DNA from: Aegilops tauschii subsp. strangulata
Lineage: Eukaryota > Streptophyta > Magnoliopsida > Poales > Poaceae
Length of the DNA: 64,000 nt
Reading direction: 5' to 3'
Assembly: GCF_002575655.3 (NCBI RefSeq)
Contig: NC_053037.3
Span: forward strand, 251,505,135 to 251,569,134
Within the stretch, counting starts at the first letter, position 1. Each line of letters begins with the position of its first letter. Made by a program: the position numbers and the translations under genes. The notes under the pieces were generated by a model. It worked only from the letters and a program-made list of their open reading frames with translations. It did no database searches and was not told where the DNA came from. This document shows positions 22,306 to 33,932 of the stretch, piece by piece.

Positions 22306-24973
22306 CTAGGGAGGCCCACCGTCGACAACGTCGCCACCGTCCTTGCTATCAGCCGTAGTCACGGGATCGACGACGAGGAACTTCCGCAGCAAGGCCTCCA
22401 CCCGATCCTTCACAGATTCGGCAGCAGCAGCGTAAAGCTCAGGGTCCATGGACTCAAGCAAGCCACCAAGGTCGAAGCCAGGGTCCTGAAGATAGAGGTG
22501 GCTGAAGACGTGCGTCACGACCGAGGTAGAATGCGCGCGGGCCTCTCCCTCCACCATGGGGCCCACTCCGACGATGATGCCCTCGAGCACCGCGACGAGC
22601 TTGAGGAGTAGTCCGACGGGGCCTTCCTCCGGAGTCACCAGCGCTTCTCGTACCCGCTCTCGTAGATATCCTGCAGTGCCTTGCGGGACCTTAGCTCGAG
22701 GGAGTCAAAGGCAGCATGCCACGCGGTGGCCGCCTTCTCAGCCGCGACAAGAAGCTTCTCCCTGGCCTCCATTCGAGCTTTCTCCTCGCAGACGAGCTTG
22801 GTGTGGGCCGCCTGGGCCGCCTCCACCACCTCCTTCAGCTTCTCTAGGCGGCCGCGCTCCGTGGCCTGTTCCTGGCCTGCCTTCTCTAGCTCGGCGCCGC
22901 GGTCCGTAAGCGCAGCTTCTTGGGTCTTCAGCTTCCCCTCCTGCTCCTCAAGCTGGCGGGTCCGGGCGGTCTGCTTATCGCGGAGGGTCTTCAGCTCGGC
23001 CTCCGCTGCACGACAGCGCTCCTCGGTGGCCTTTGCGTCCTTCAACGCCATGTTGCGAGCGGCTGCGGCTATGCCGGCCACCCCGAGACCAGCTCCAGGC
23101 GCCCCGACGCCCTGCGCCGGTCGGGGCCCCGAAGATCGTCCCGGAGCCGGTCCAGCACGGAGAAGGCCTCCTCTAGAGCACCGGGCATGGCAGAAGAACC
23201 AAGGCCCGCCAGCATGGTGGCTGGGGAAGGAGACAGTGCTGGCGTCAAGACTGGCGAAGCAGCAGCAGCAAGGATGGCCGGGGGCTCCGGAGCCCTCGGG
23301 TCGTCAGCAGGGGCGCTGAAGGCGAGCGCCTCGAGAGTCGGCTTGGCCGCAGGGGTAGGATTCTCCTGAGGCTGGCCCCCCAAGCCTCGAGAGGGCAACC
23401 CTACCGTAGGAGGACGCGAGGCAGCCTCGTCTTTCCGCGCCGGAGTTACCGTGACCGTAGCGGGCTTCTTGGCCTCGGGGGCCTTCGCCTCCTCCTTCTT
23501 CGTCTTCGCCGCCAGCGTCAGCCAGGCCACAGAGAGAAAAATGTCTGAGCACTACGTCAAGAGCAGGAAGCAAAGACAAGATGATACACTTACTGGTCCT
23601 CGGTGACGTACTCCCTCTCCCTGCCCAGGAGCGCGGTGCCCCCAAGCTTCCTGGGCACGGGCGTCGCCGCGCTCTCAGGGGCGGACGAGCGTGCGGCGGC
23701 TGGATCTGCGGCAGCAGCGGCCGGCGACAAGGTGGGAGGCGCCGCCTCGGGGAAGCAACGCCGTCCTGTCCTTCTTCGGGGTCCCCTGCTTCAACCTCTT
23801 CAGAGGGGTGCCCCTGGACCTCGTGACAACCTCGGTGGAGCGCGACGACCCCTCGACCAGGCGCTCGTCAGCGTCGTCGTCATCAGAGAAGGCACAGAGG
23901 AGCTCGCTCTACCGCGGGGCAGAGGTCTCCCCCACCCCCTACAGGGTCACCTCTGAGTCCTCGTTCCCCTCCTCCCCGGAGTGATCCCCGGAGGACACCG
24001 GCACCGGGGAGTTCGGGGGCTGGGAAGACTTCAGCGGCATGAGCACCCGCTCATCAAAGACAGGCATGGCGGTGGCCACCTTTTCCCCGTCGTCGTGGCG
24101 GTACAGCGGGAGATAGCCTTCTGGGGGGCCTCCCTGGTCCTTCCCGAGCAAGGTGCGCACGACCTTGCTCAACTCCTCGTTAGACAGGTCATCCGGGCGC
24201 AACCGGAGGTCGTCTTCCGCACCCTTGAAGCTCCACAGGGGGCACGAGTGCGCCTGGAGCGGAGACAGGCGCTGCATCGGGAACTCCTTGACGATCATGG
24301 CCCCTGTCAGCTTCTTCGCCTCCAAGTCAGCCGTCATCTTCTCCAGCAACTGCTCCGCCCGGGGGTCAGCGAGCTTCTCGTGAGCCCACCGGTCCAGCTT
24401 CGCCTAGAAGGCAGTCGGCAGCTCCAGCCGAGCGTGGGAGCGCTTGGCGTCCATGAAGATCCACTTGTGCTGGAAGTCCTCCACCTTCTTCCAGGCCCTC
24501 GAGATCGCGTTGCTGCCATGAGCCGCGATGAAGCTGGCGCACCCAGAGCACTAGCCGCTGCTTACCCGGAGGTAGAAGAAGTGGCAGAACAGCGCAACGG
24601 AGGGCACCACCACCATGAATGCCTCGCAGTAGAAGGCGAAGATTGACAGGAGGAGGATGGAGTTGGGATGAAGATGGAGGGCATGGAGCCCATAATGGTT
24701 GAGGATGGCGTAGAAGAAACGGGAGAAGGAAAGAACCAGCCCAGCGAAGACGCTGTGCAGAAAGAAGGGGTAAAAGGTTTCACCCAAGGCTTCCAGCTTG
24801 GCGGAGCTGACCCGGAGCGCCGTCTCTCCTCCCTCATTGCCGCTGCATGTCGTCAGTGGGAGCACAGCGGCAAGGTGCTTCTCCTCAGCAATGGTGGACG
24901 CGCTCAGGGCTGTATCTAACCAGGAAGCCGAGCGCGCGGCAGGGGCTGATGACTTCGCCTTGTCGGTGGCCAT
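22306..24973 (-). pseudogene. Antisense ORF of the Tat-type element (plant 'putative gypsy-type transposon' protein family)
   Basis: Lies on the strand opposite to pol and the 3' LTR. N-terminal part 24973-24551: a conserved block (FYAILNHYGLHALHLHPNS, EAFMVVVPSVALFCHFFYL) of the family I recall as Transposase_28/gypsy-type transposon domain. It breaks at a TAG (24553-24551) and again near 24406, resumes in the same frame to 23939, and continues in other frames as an Ala/Glu/Lys-rich coiled coil (23081-22635) and a C-terminal block (DPGFDLGGLL, VKDRVEALLRKF; 22638-22306). The function of these antisense proteins is not established. This copy is decayed. Confidence 0.78.
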
Positions 24974-25265
24974 TGGTGGCGAGTTTGAGGAGAGGATTCA
25001 GCATATCTGGAGGTGCTCTGAGCAGAAGGAGAAGGGGAACTGGAGCAATACGAAGGGAAGGCAATGAAGGCTCAGCGGCAGGCGCCAGCCTTTTGTCAGC
25101 CCGGGACAGTTGCCGAGGCCGCGTGTGGAAGCGGAGACGCCCACATCCCATCAAGAGCCACGCATCGACCAAGGCCGCAGGCGGTTAGGGCCCTTGGCAC
25201 TCCGCACTTGCCCTTTGGCTTCGCCTCAAAGCCAAGTCTGAGCGCGCCTTGGGCCCGGGGGCTAC

Positions 25266-26137
25266 TATCGGTGTTCTAGGAATGGGGGTACCCAGACTTG
25301 CCTGCCCGCGGCCCACGACATGGCTCCATCGATGGCCTGGTATGGCCCATCTTCAGCAGCAACAACTCAAGACCCTCGCGAGGCGAATGACACCAAGACC
25401 TCCAGAAGGAGCGACCTCCTCAGGCTGGCTCCTGAGGAGCAGATATTTCTATGCAAGCCTCACCTCACGAGGTTTGGATGACGTGAGCCATGACGGCCAA
25501 GGCTTGGCGGGCGCTAGCGGGCGCAGGACAACAGTTTCCTCTTTGGTGCTAAGGAGGCAAGCGCAGACGCGGAGTCCCGAGGAATCAACCAAAGGTTTCC
25601 ATTCCCATGCAACAAGACCAAGACCGCCAGGACGGCAGGACGGAGGTCATCGCCAAGCCCACCATGGTGTCATGACCAGAGGCTTTGCAGGCGAAGACTA
25701 CTTTTGTCAGGATAAGATGTACTAGTTGTCTGCCTTCGAATTTGGCCGTGGTGGGATCCCTTCCCGCCTCCATTTTGGGGAAGAGGACCAAGGTCACTAT
25801 AAGTAGAGCAGCACCACCATCGTCGAGAGGGACAGATCATTCAGATCATCCTCACGGTCGCCAGCTCACTCGAGCACAAGAACACGCCTCCTCCTGAGGT
25901 TGTTCTCTGACTATACTAGTTCATCCCCAGCCCCTCGAGGCCAATCCACCACAAAGGAGGAGTAGGGTTTTACACCACAAGGTAGCGCGAACCTGGGTAA
26001 ACTGCCTTGTCCCTTTTCCTTCCCGTTCATCGAGCTAGGCCATGAGATTGGCGAGTAGGCAGAATGGGAGGTTGAGTTCTTCGCACGCACCCCATAGTTC
26101 AAATCTATCTAGGGTCCGCGGAGCCCGAAATCCGACA
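25266..26137 (+). repeat. 3' LTR of the Tat-type element (872 bp)
   Basis: Follows the polypurine tract directly. Starts TATCGGTGTTCTAGG (the usual TG mutated to TA) and ends AAATCCGACA, giving terminal repeats TGTCGG/CCGACA apart from that base. TATA-like TATAAGTA at 25798-25805. Open frames inside are incidental. Confidence 0.82.
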
Positions 26138-26505
26138 ATTGTTGCACGTAGATTGCAACACAACGCTAATAATGGTTATTTTATGGTGGAATTTATGCCA
26201 CACACTTAGCAAGAGAGCTGGGTGTTTCACCTTTGCCATATGACCCTGTTTTACCCACACAGTATTTAGACTTTGATGCTATGGAACGTCATAAGATTCT
26301 TAGAGGTGAACCCACTAATTTCACCTATAAATTGTTGTTTAACCAAGACTCCGTTGTACACATATATTTGCCTGCGCCTGCTCTCTTTGATGTCCACAGT
26401 AAGGGAAGATATTTTGTTCTGGAGAGCGAGGCCCGAGCTCATAAAGCGGCGGTTGTGGCTGCACGGCATGCTGAGGCATCCGCACCGAGAGCCTCCGTGA
26501 GCTAA
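26138..26505 (+). pseudogene. Coding remnant upstream of the Athila 3' region
   Basis: An open frame from 26233 to 26505 (MPYDPVLPTQYLDF, ESEARAHKAAVVAARHAEA) and related codons upstream in another frame. It resembles the last part of the coding region of Athila-type elements before the AAGCTTGGGGGAG motif. No catalytic motif is visible. Assignment rests on position. Confidence 0.5.
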
Positions 26506-28606
26506 TTACCTTGATCATTATGCAGGCTACTGACTGATTACCAAGTTAGGCCAAAAGCCTAAGCTTGGGGGAGTACATATTCCCACCGACATTACATTCA
26601 TGTTCACACATTTGATTTGTCGGTGTCCACACATTTTCATTGTATTATCCATGATTAATTTATTTTCTTGCTTTCTTCTTGTGTGTTTGAAAAACTTTGA
26701 GAAAATCGAAAAATATATTTCCTGCTTCTTTTCGGTTTTTCTTCCTAGATTAAATTGTTGTAGCACTAAAAAGAAAACCCAAAAAGATTTCCTTGTTCTT
26801 CTTTTACTTGTTGGGAGCTTTCCCGTGTAAATAGTTTTTCTCATTTTTGCTTTTCCCCCTTTATTTTCTTCTTTCAGATAAAACCAAAAACACCAAAAAT
26901 ATTTTAGTGTGTTTATCTGAATTTCTTTTCTTTTATTAGTCATACCGAGGAGAAGACCAGAATGAAAATGTTGAGTGGCTCTCATATGCATTATTGTTGA
27001 TCTAGCAATGAGCCCATATTACCTTCTTCTCCTGTTGAATATAATGTTTACAGATTCCAGCTTAGTCCACGACACTCTTGCACTATTATCATTTTCATAT
27101 CGTTCGATCATGCAAGTGGAAGGCAATAATGATGATATTTGATGAACTGGCCGTGGCAGAGAGAAACGGGTATGAACTCAACTTGTTCTGTTTTTGTAAA
27201 TATATTTAACCTAGTATCCATGATTCAGCCCATTATGATTAAACATGTTTGCAATGACAATTAGAGATTATAGTTTCTCATGCCATGCGTAAGTAGATAG
27301 GAGTGGATAATGATTTATCTTGGATGTCAACATTGCGTTAAAATGATTGTGATGTAGTATGACGATATGGTATCCTCCTCTGAATGTTCGAGTGGCTTGA
27401 CTTGGCACATGTTCATGCATGTAGTTGAATCAAGACCAACATAGCCTCTATGATATTTATGTTCATGTGATATTTATGTTCATGGTGTTCATATCCTACT
27501 CATGCTAGTGTCCAATGTTACTTATGCATAATGCATGTTCATGACCATTGTTGCTCTCTAGCTGGTCGCTTCTCAACCTGTTTGCTAGCCTTCGCCTGTA
27601 CTAAGTGGGAATTCTACTTGTACATCCAAAACCTAAAACACAAGTTATTCTAGATGGGTCCACCATACCTACATATATGCGGTATTACCCTGCCGTCCTA
27701 AGTAAATTTGCATGTGCCATCTCTAAAAACTTCAAATAAATATCCTTTTTGTGTGCTTGGATTGTTCATGGAACGACTGGAGGTAGTTGGTATCTTCCAT
27801 GCTAAGCGGATTATTCTCAGGACGAGTATTTATTCACTCGCCATTGCACGAGAAAGGGGTGGTAATAGGGATTCCCAGTCCCAAACTGCAAACAGAAAAA
27901 GCTTACAAATAATCAAACGAAAACTCCTACGGAGTCATAACCTTTACTTTATCGCTTGGGAACCGCTACTAATGTGTTTAGCATGGAAGATATTGATAAC
28001 TGATGGTCGCAAAGTAAACAAGAAGGGTGCGTTTCTCATAATTTCATTTACCTCTGTTTTAAAAACTTGAGCTCTGGCACATCTGCAAATCATTGCTTCC
28101 CTCTGCGAAGGGATTATCTATTTACTTTTATTGTTGTGTCATCACCTTCTAAAATAAGCGCCAGAACCTGAGAGCACTGCTGCCATGCTGATGCATTGTG
28201 TGTAGCTAATGTTGGGTGCATCATGACTGGATCTTTTCTACCATGAATTACAATGTTTAGTTGCTGCTTGAACTTAGGAGGTGCTCTACATTTATGTTTT
28301 GCTGTCTCAGAAAGGGCTAGCGAGATACCACTATTATCATATTATATCATGGTTGTTTTGTAACGTGTTGCTGTTTGAGATATCTTATTATTGCTCGCTA
28401 GCTGATTATGTCATTGATATGAGTTAATATAATTTTTAAGAGTTATTGTTGACATGGTTAGTTATGATATTGTATGAAAACCTAGGTGTTGTTTAAGCTT
28501 ATTTATGCAAACAAGAGCAAAAGAGTTCGTAAAAGTTTTTCTTTTTCACTTTCAGTTTATCAACTAAATTACTTGAGGACAAGCAAATGTTTAAGCTTGG
28601 GGGAGT
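26506..28606 (+). other. Non-coding 3' region of the Athila-type element
   Basis: A/T-rich sequence between two polypurine-like motifs (AAGCTTGGGGGAGT near 26560 and at 28593-28606). Athila elements often carry a degenerate env-like region here. I see only short frames with no recognisable domain (for example 27708-28070 and minus-strand 26991-26527), which I do not call genes. Confidence 0.7.
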
Positions 28607-29973
28607 TGATACGTCTCCGTCGTATCTACTTTTCCTAATGCTTTTCCTCTTGTTTTGGACTCTAATTTGCATGATTTGAATGAAACTAACCCGGACTGAT
28701 GCTGTTTTCAGCAGAACTACCAAGGTGTTTTTTTGTGCAAAAATAGAAGTTCTCGGAATGGAACGAAACTTTGCGAGGACTTTTTATACAATAAAAGAGA
28801 ATTTCTGGAGCCAAGAACCACCGGAGGGGGGCACCTGGGTGGGCACAACCCACCAGGGCGCGCCCAGGTAGGTTGTCCCCACCTGGTGGCCCACAGACCC
28901 TGAAACCGATGCTATAAAATCCTATTTTTCCAGAAAAAACGGGGAGAAAGAATTATCGCGTTCCACGAGATGGAGCCGCCGCCGTCTCTTGTTCTTCATT
29001 GGGAGGCCAGATCTAGAGTCCGTTTGGGGCTCCGGAGAGGGAGATCTTCGATCTTCGTCATCACCAACCCTTCTCCATCGCCAATACCATGATGCTCCCC
29101 ACCGGGAGTGAGTAATTCCTTCGTAGGGTCGCTGGTCGGTGAGGAGTTGGATGAGATTTATCATGTAATCGAGTTAGTTTTGTTAGGGCTTGATCCCTAG
29201 TATCCACTATGTTCTGACATTGATGTTGCTATGACTTTGCGATGCTTAATGCTTGTCACTTTGGGCCCAGGTTCCATGATTTCAAATCTGAACCATTTAT
29301 GTTATCACCATTATATCCATGTTCTAAATCCGATCTTGCAAGTTATAGTCACGTACTACGTGTTATGATCCGGAAACCCCGGAGTGACAATAGTCGGGAC
29401 CACTCCCGGTGATGACCGTAGTTTGAGGAGTTCATGTATTCACCGTGTGTTAATGCTTTGTTCCGGTTCTCTATTAAAAGGAGACCTTAATATCCCTTAG
29501 TTTCCATTAGGACCCCGCTGCCACGGGAGGGTAGGACAAAAGATGTCATGCAAGTTCTTTCCATAAGCACGTATGACTATTTACGGAATACATGCCTACA
29601 TTATATTTATGAACTGGAGCTAACTGTCACATGATGAATATCATCCAACAAATTGCCGATGCAATGCCTATGATTTTCCTACATTTTGTTTTTGCTAGGT
29701 TACTACTGCTGCTGTTACTACTGCACTTGCTACAAAATCATTGCTATCACTGTTACCGTTACTATTGCTGTTGCTACTACTATCAAAACTATCATACTAT
29801 TTTGCTACTGATCACTTTGCTGCAGATAATTAATCTCTAGGTGTGGTTGATTGACAGCTCAGCTTCTAATACTTGCAAATATTCTTTGGCTCCCCTTTTG
29901 TCGAATCTATAAATTTGGGTTGAATACTCTACCCTCGAAAACTATTGCGATCCCCTATACTTGTGGGTTATTA
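28607..29973 (+). repeat. 3' LTR of the Athila-type element (1367 bp)
   Basis: TGATACGTCTCCGTCG at 28607 to GGGTTATTA at 29973 (usual terminal CA changed to TA). TATAAAA box at 28913-28919. The stretch 29700-29830 is a degenerate CTG/CTA triplet repeat that produces a meaningless Tyr/Cys-rich frame. Confidence 0.87.
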
Positions 29974-30004
29974 GTACTGTAAGCCTAGGAAGGATCACAA
30001 ATCC

Positions 30005-30902
30005 ATGGCTAACATGTACAAGCCAATCCTTGATGCAGCATTGGAGACACACAAGTTTGGCTCTATATATTATTTGCTTGCTGGTTTGACCACCAAGAAT
30101 ACCATCTTGAGGCACACTCTATTGCCCAAGTCAGGAGATCATAGGATAATTCGTGGTCACTCCATCAACCTGCTTCACTTGTTTGATGTACCACAAAAAT
30201 TCAAGGTGATGAGCTTGATTGTAGAGACTGTGAAGAGAACAACAGCAGACCAGAAGAGGTCTTGTGGATATGCCCCTCACATTTAGACTTTGATCAACTC
30301 CAAGATGGGAACTGGGACATATCTACTGGACAGAGAGCATCTTCCCCTGAGGCCAGACTTTGAGGACAACGAGGTTGTCATGGATGCTTCACATCCTACT
30401 TGTGCAGATGCCCAGGAGAAGATAGAGAAAGCAAAGGCTGCAAAAGCAGCAAAGGCAGCAAGTGCCCCAGATGCTTCAGTTGCAAATCTCAAGACCAAGA
30501 AAGATCAACTCAGTTATCTGCTTGAGGCCACCGTGAGAATTGAGAAGAGCTCGGCCACCTTGACTCAAAATTAGGAGAGTCTTGGGAGGATCATTGAGAC
30601 TAAGTTCCATGACCTAGATGTGAAGAGCACTAAGATTCAAACTGTTGTGGAGAAGCTTCAAGAGGATGCTGAGGACAGGGATGACAGACGCACGACAGAC
30701 ACATTCCAAAGAGTGCCAAGGGCACAAAGACCATCAGCTCTGCCAGTTGCCAGACACTCCAGGACTACCACTTCAGCACTTGCAGCCACTGCCACAGTTG
30801 TACCTCCAGTGTCAACTCCTCCAGCTCCACAGACTTCTTCTGAGGCATTTGCATACGCCCTCCTCTCCATGCCGTCTACGCACACCAGAGCAACAAGCTA
30901 GA
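30005..30902 (+). pseudogene. Degenerate ORF upstream of the copia-type 3' LTR (env-like or gag-like, uncertain)
   Basis: Reads MANMYKPILDAALETHKFGS, then FGSIYYLLAGLTTKNTILRH, and is broken by a TAG near 30284-30286, a TAG near 30572 and a terminal TAG near 30898. After about codon 130 an Ala/Lys/Glu-rich stretch (KIEKAKAAKAAKAA region) looks coiled-coil, and the C-terminus is Pro/Thr/Ser-rich. SIRE-lineage copia elements carry an env-like ORF with coiled coils at this position, which fits. I cannot exclude a gag-like protein of another lineage. No signal peptide or catalytic motif is visible. Confidence 0.5.
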
Positions 30903-31478
30903 AGACCCCTTTAGGAGCTCCCAGAGATCGTGCCTAGAGTGTCGTATAGCACAATACATTTTCAAACTTTTTGGTAACTTGTTGCCAAAGGGGGAGAAAG
31001 TGTATAGATCATAGGCTTCGAGCGAGAGAGAGAGTGCCTCTTGCTTTTTGTTGGTTTCATTTCCTACTCTTGCTACTTTGGTCGTTTGGTTGTTTGATTC
31101 CTATGCTACAATTTGTGCTATGCTCGTGAGATACTTATGTGATCTTTGTTTGATCATATTATGCTAAATGTGTGCTTGCATGATTATATCCATGAATGTT
31201 TGTGTATGATCGATTACTTGTTTCCTTGGTGATGAGTGCATGTTATTTAACTATTATCATTTTGAGCGCTCCACCAAGTTGTATGTGACATGGAAGAGTG
31301 CCCCATGATCCTAATCGATTGTGCATTTGCATTCAACGCAAATTTTAAATAATGCACAAATTTAGGGGAGCTCTTGCTTATCACATACTTCTCAAAGTGA
31401 CAATGTATTTCATTCATATTATCATTTGTCGAAGCTTTGATCTATATGTTGTCATGAATTACCAAAAAAGGGGGAGAT
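30903..31478 (+). other. 3' untranslated region and polypurine tract of the copia-type element
   Basis: A/T-rich, no gene. Contains two polypurine-like motifs, AAAGGGGGAGAAAG near 30987 and AAAAAAGGGGGAGAT at 31464-31478; the second directly precedes the LTR and is the likely plus-strand primer. Confidence 0.7.
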
Positions 31479-33035
31479 TGAAAGTGCAACTAATCCTCGG
31501 GTGGTCTTGGTAATTCATAACAACATATAGCTCATTGAACTAATATCCATTCAAGTTAAATATTTCAGAAAGTTCAACGATTGGCATGGCATGGTTTAGA
31601 GATGTGGACCCCTCAAAATGCTAAGGATACATATCGGCAAAAGCTCAAGATTCTTCATTTATATTTTAGTGATCCAAGATCACATTGAGTCCATAGGAAA
31701 GCCAATACTATTAAAAGGGATGAGGCGTTGCTTAATGGTCTACTTGCTCAAAGTGCCTAGTGATATTGCTCTAAAGCCCTCAACCACTTTCTCATTTCCA
31801 AATATGTCCAAAACTCAAAGTCAAACTCGGCCCCACCGAACTGTTCTATCCGGTGCCACCGAGTTCATTTGACCTAGCCACTGCCAGAAACCCTAACACC
31901 TCGGTCACACCGATACGGATCTCGGTCTCACCGAGATGGCCTTGCAAACTCTCTGTTGCCTGTTGCAATTATTTCAATCTCACCGAAATGTGCAATCGGT
32001 CCCACCGAGTTTGTTTGACCAACTCTCTGTTTGCTCTTTGCTGAAATCGGTCTCATCGAGTTCAAGCAATCGGCTTCACCGAGATGAGGTTTTGCCCTAG
32101 CCCTAGCACATCCGGCCCACCGAGTTGTTCCAGTCGGTCCCACCGAGATTCATAAAATTCACATTTTGAACTAAATCGGTCTCACCGAGTTCTTCTATTC
32201 GGTCTGGGTGAGTTGTGTCAAATGTGTGTAACGGTTGGATTTTGTGTGAATGCTATATATACCCCTCCACCCCCTTTTCCATATGTGAGAGAGCCATCAG
32301 AACGTGCCTACACTTCCAGCCTACATTTTCTGAGAGAGAACTACCTACTCATGTGTTGAGATCAAGATATTCCAATCCAACCACAAGGATCTTGATTTCT
32401 AGTCTTCCCCAAGTTGCTTTCCACTCAAATTATCTTTCCACCATATCCAAATCTGTGAGAGAGAGTTGAGTGTTGGGGAGACTGTCATTTGAAGCACAAG
32501 AGCAAGGAGTTCATCATCAACACAATATCTATTACCTTTTGGAGAGTGGTTCTCCTAGATTGGTTAGGTGTCGCTTGGGAGCCTCCGACAAGATTGTGGA
32601 GTTGAAACCAAGAAGTTTGTAAGGGCAAGGAGATCACCTACTTCATGAAGATCTACCCGAGTGAGGCAAGTCCGCCGTGGGCGATGGCCATGGTGGGATA
32701 GACAAAGTTGCTTCTTCGTGGACCCTTCGTGGGTGGAGCCCTCCGTGGACTCGCTCAACCGTTACCATTCATGGGTTGAAGTGTCCATCAACGTGGCTGT
32801 ATGATAGCACCACCTATCGAATCACGCCAAAAATCTTCGTGTCATCATTGCACTACTAGAAAAATGGCTATAGCTAATATGGACATTAATGGCGCACCAG
32901 ATATAGGTACGCCATTATTAGTCACATTAGTGATGGCGCACCTGGTGTGTGGTGCGCCATTACTAGTTTTGAAAAAAAATAAAAAAATGTTAGCAGTGGC
33001 GCACCAGGGGATAGTGCGCCATTACTAAGTTGACA

Positions 33036-33256
33036 TAGTAATGGCGCACCTTCACAAAGTGCGCCATTACTATGTGTATGACTAGGTCAAACCTTGGTCA
33101 AACTTAGTAATGGCGCACTTTGCATAGGTGCGCCATTACTATGTCAAACTTAGTAATGGCGCGCCTATACAAAGTGCGCCATTACTAACTTTGACCAAGG
33201 TTTGACCAAGTCAAACACATAGTAATGGCGCACTTTGTGAAGGTGCGCCATTACTA
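33036..33256. repeat. Near-perfect palindrome, arms about 105 bp, inside the CACTA element
   Basis: The left arm begins TAGTAATGGCGCACCTTCAC and the right arm ends GTGAAGGTGCGCCATTACTA. The inner parts (AGGTCAAACCTTGGTCAAA against TTTGACCAAGGTTTGACC) also pair. The centre is near 33146. Transcription in either direction would give a long hairpin RNA. Confidence 0.88.
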
Positions 33257-33866
33257 AATGCACCCCCTGGACCGCCTTTTCAGTATTAGAAAAAATAAAA
33301 GAAAATGATGGAAATGTCAAAAAGATAAAAGAAAATAAGTTTCCCATGTGATATGTGGTCTAATTGTTGGGAAAATTTACAAATATGAATTTCGACTTTA
33401 TTTGCAAAATCTCTCCGGAATTTAGTAAAATGGGCATAACTTTTGCATACGAACTCAGATTAAAAAGTTTTTTATATGAAAAATCATCTACTCAAAAAGT
33501 TACATCCGAGTTCAACTAGGGGAACCCCGTTGAAGATTTTTAGAATCCACAAAAACCTAACAAAATAAAAGATACGGGGCTTTTAAGATCTAGAGGGGGG
33601 AAATGGAAAAAAAAATTCAAACTTAGTAATGGCGCACCATTTGCTAGGTGCGCCACTAGTAACAGAAAAAAATTGGTTTCAAATTTTTTTTGGAAAAAAT
33701 GTTCAAAATATGATACGTAATATGACCGGGAAGTTTGAAATATTTTTTCAAAATTTCATCACACTCATGAACATGAACAAAGTCCTAGACATCAACAAGG
33801 TTTAATAGGATTGATATGATAGATATATCAACAAGTGCCTGTTAAGTGAGCTGGTGTTGGGGTTGG

Positions 33867-33932
33867 ATAGAACTGCGAAGTTAAGCGTGCTCGGGCTGGA
33901 GTAGTGTGAGGATGGGTGACCTTCCGGCAAGT
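33867..33932 (+). pseudogene. 5S-rRNA-derived segment inside the CACTA element
   Basis: Matches the 3' half of plant 5S rRNA: GAAGTTAAGCGTGC (33877-33890, A-box) and GGATGGGTGACC (33910-33921, C-box) with the same 32-base spacing as the real gene. The 5' half is lost and the middle diverges (GGGCTGGAGTAGTG). It is not a functional 5S gene, but automated rRNA searches could call it one. Confidence 0.85.

Larger units (their letters stand above)
20395..26137 (+). mobile_element. Truncated Tat/Retand-type Ty3/gypsy element
   Basis: Plus-strand pol scrap, tandem-repeat-rich spacer, an antisense ORF, polypurine tract GGGCCCGGGGGCTAC (25251-25265) and 3' LTR (25266-26137). The 5' part is missing and B1 abuts it. 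An antisense ORF between pol and the 3' LTR is a known property of the Tat lineage. The GC content is visibly higher than in neighbours. It adjoins an Athila element at 26138, its likely host. Confidence 0.82.
26138..29973 (+). mobile_element. 3' half of an Athila-type Ty3/gypsy element
   Basis: Recognised by the repeated polypurine motif AAGCTTGGGGGAGT (about 26560 and 28593-28606) and the 3' LTR beginning TGATACGTCTCC. The 5' part is replaced by the Tat-type element at 26138. The 3' end is followed by GTACT (29974-29978), a probable target duplication, and then by internal sequence of the copia-like element. Confidence 0.82.

Noticed and set aside
22556..23369. Plus-strand ORFs of 100-200 codons
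   Set aside because: GC-rich shadow frames of the antisense protein, which shows the recognisable family on the minus strand.
26527..26991. 154-codon minus-strand ORF
   Set aside because: Lies in the A/T-rich non-coding 3' region of the Athila-type element, has no motif, and its Lys-rich composition follows from the T tracts.
29631..29840. Tyr/Cys-rich ORF in the Athila LTR
   Set aside because: Product of a degenerate triplet repeat; no domain.
33867..33932. Functional 5S rRNA gene
   Set aside because: Only the 3' half with the internal promoter boxes is present, several conserved bases are changed, and it lies inside a CACTA element as a single copy.
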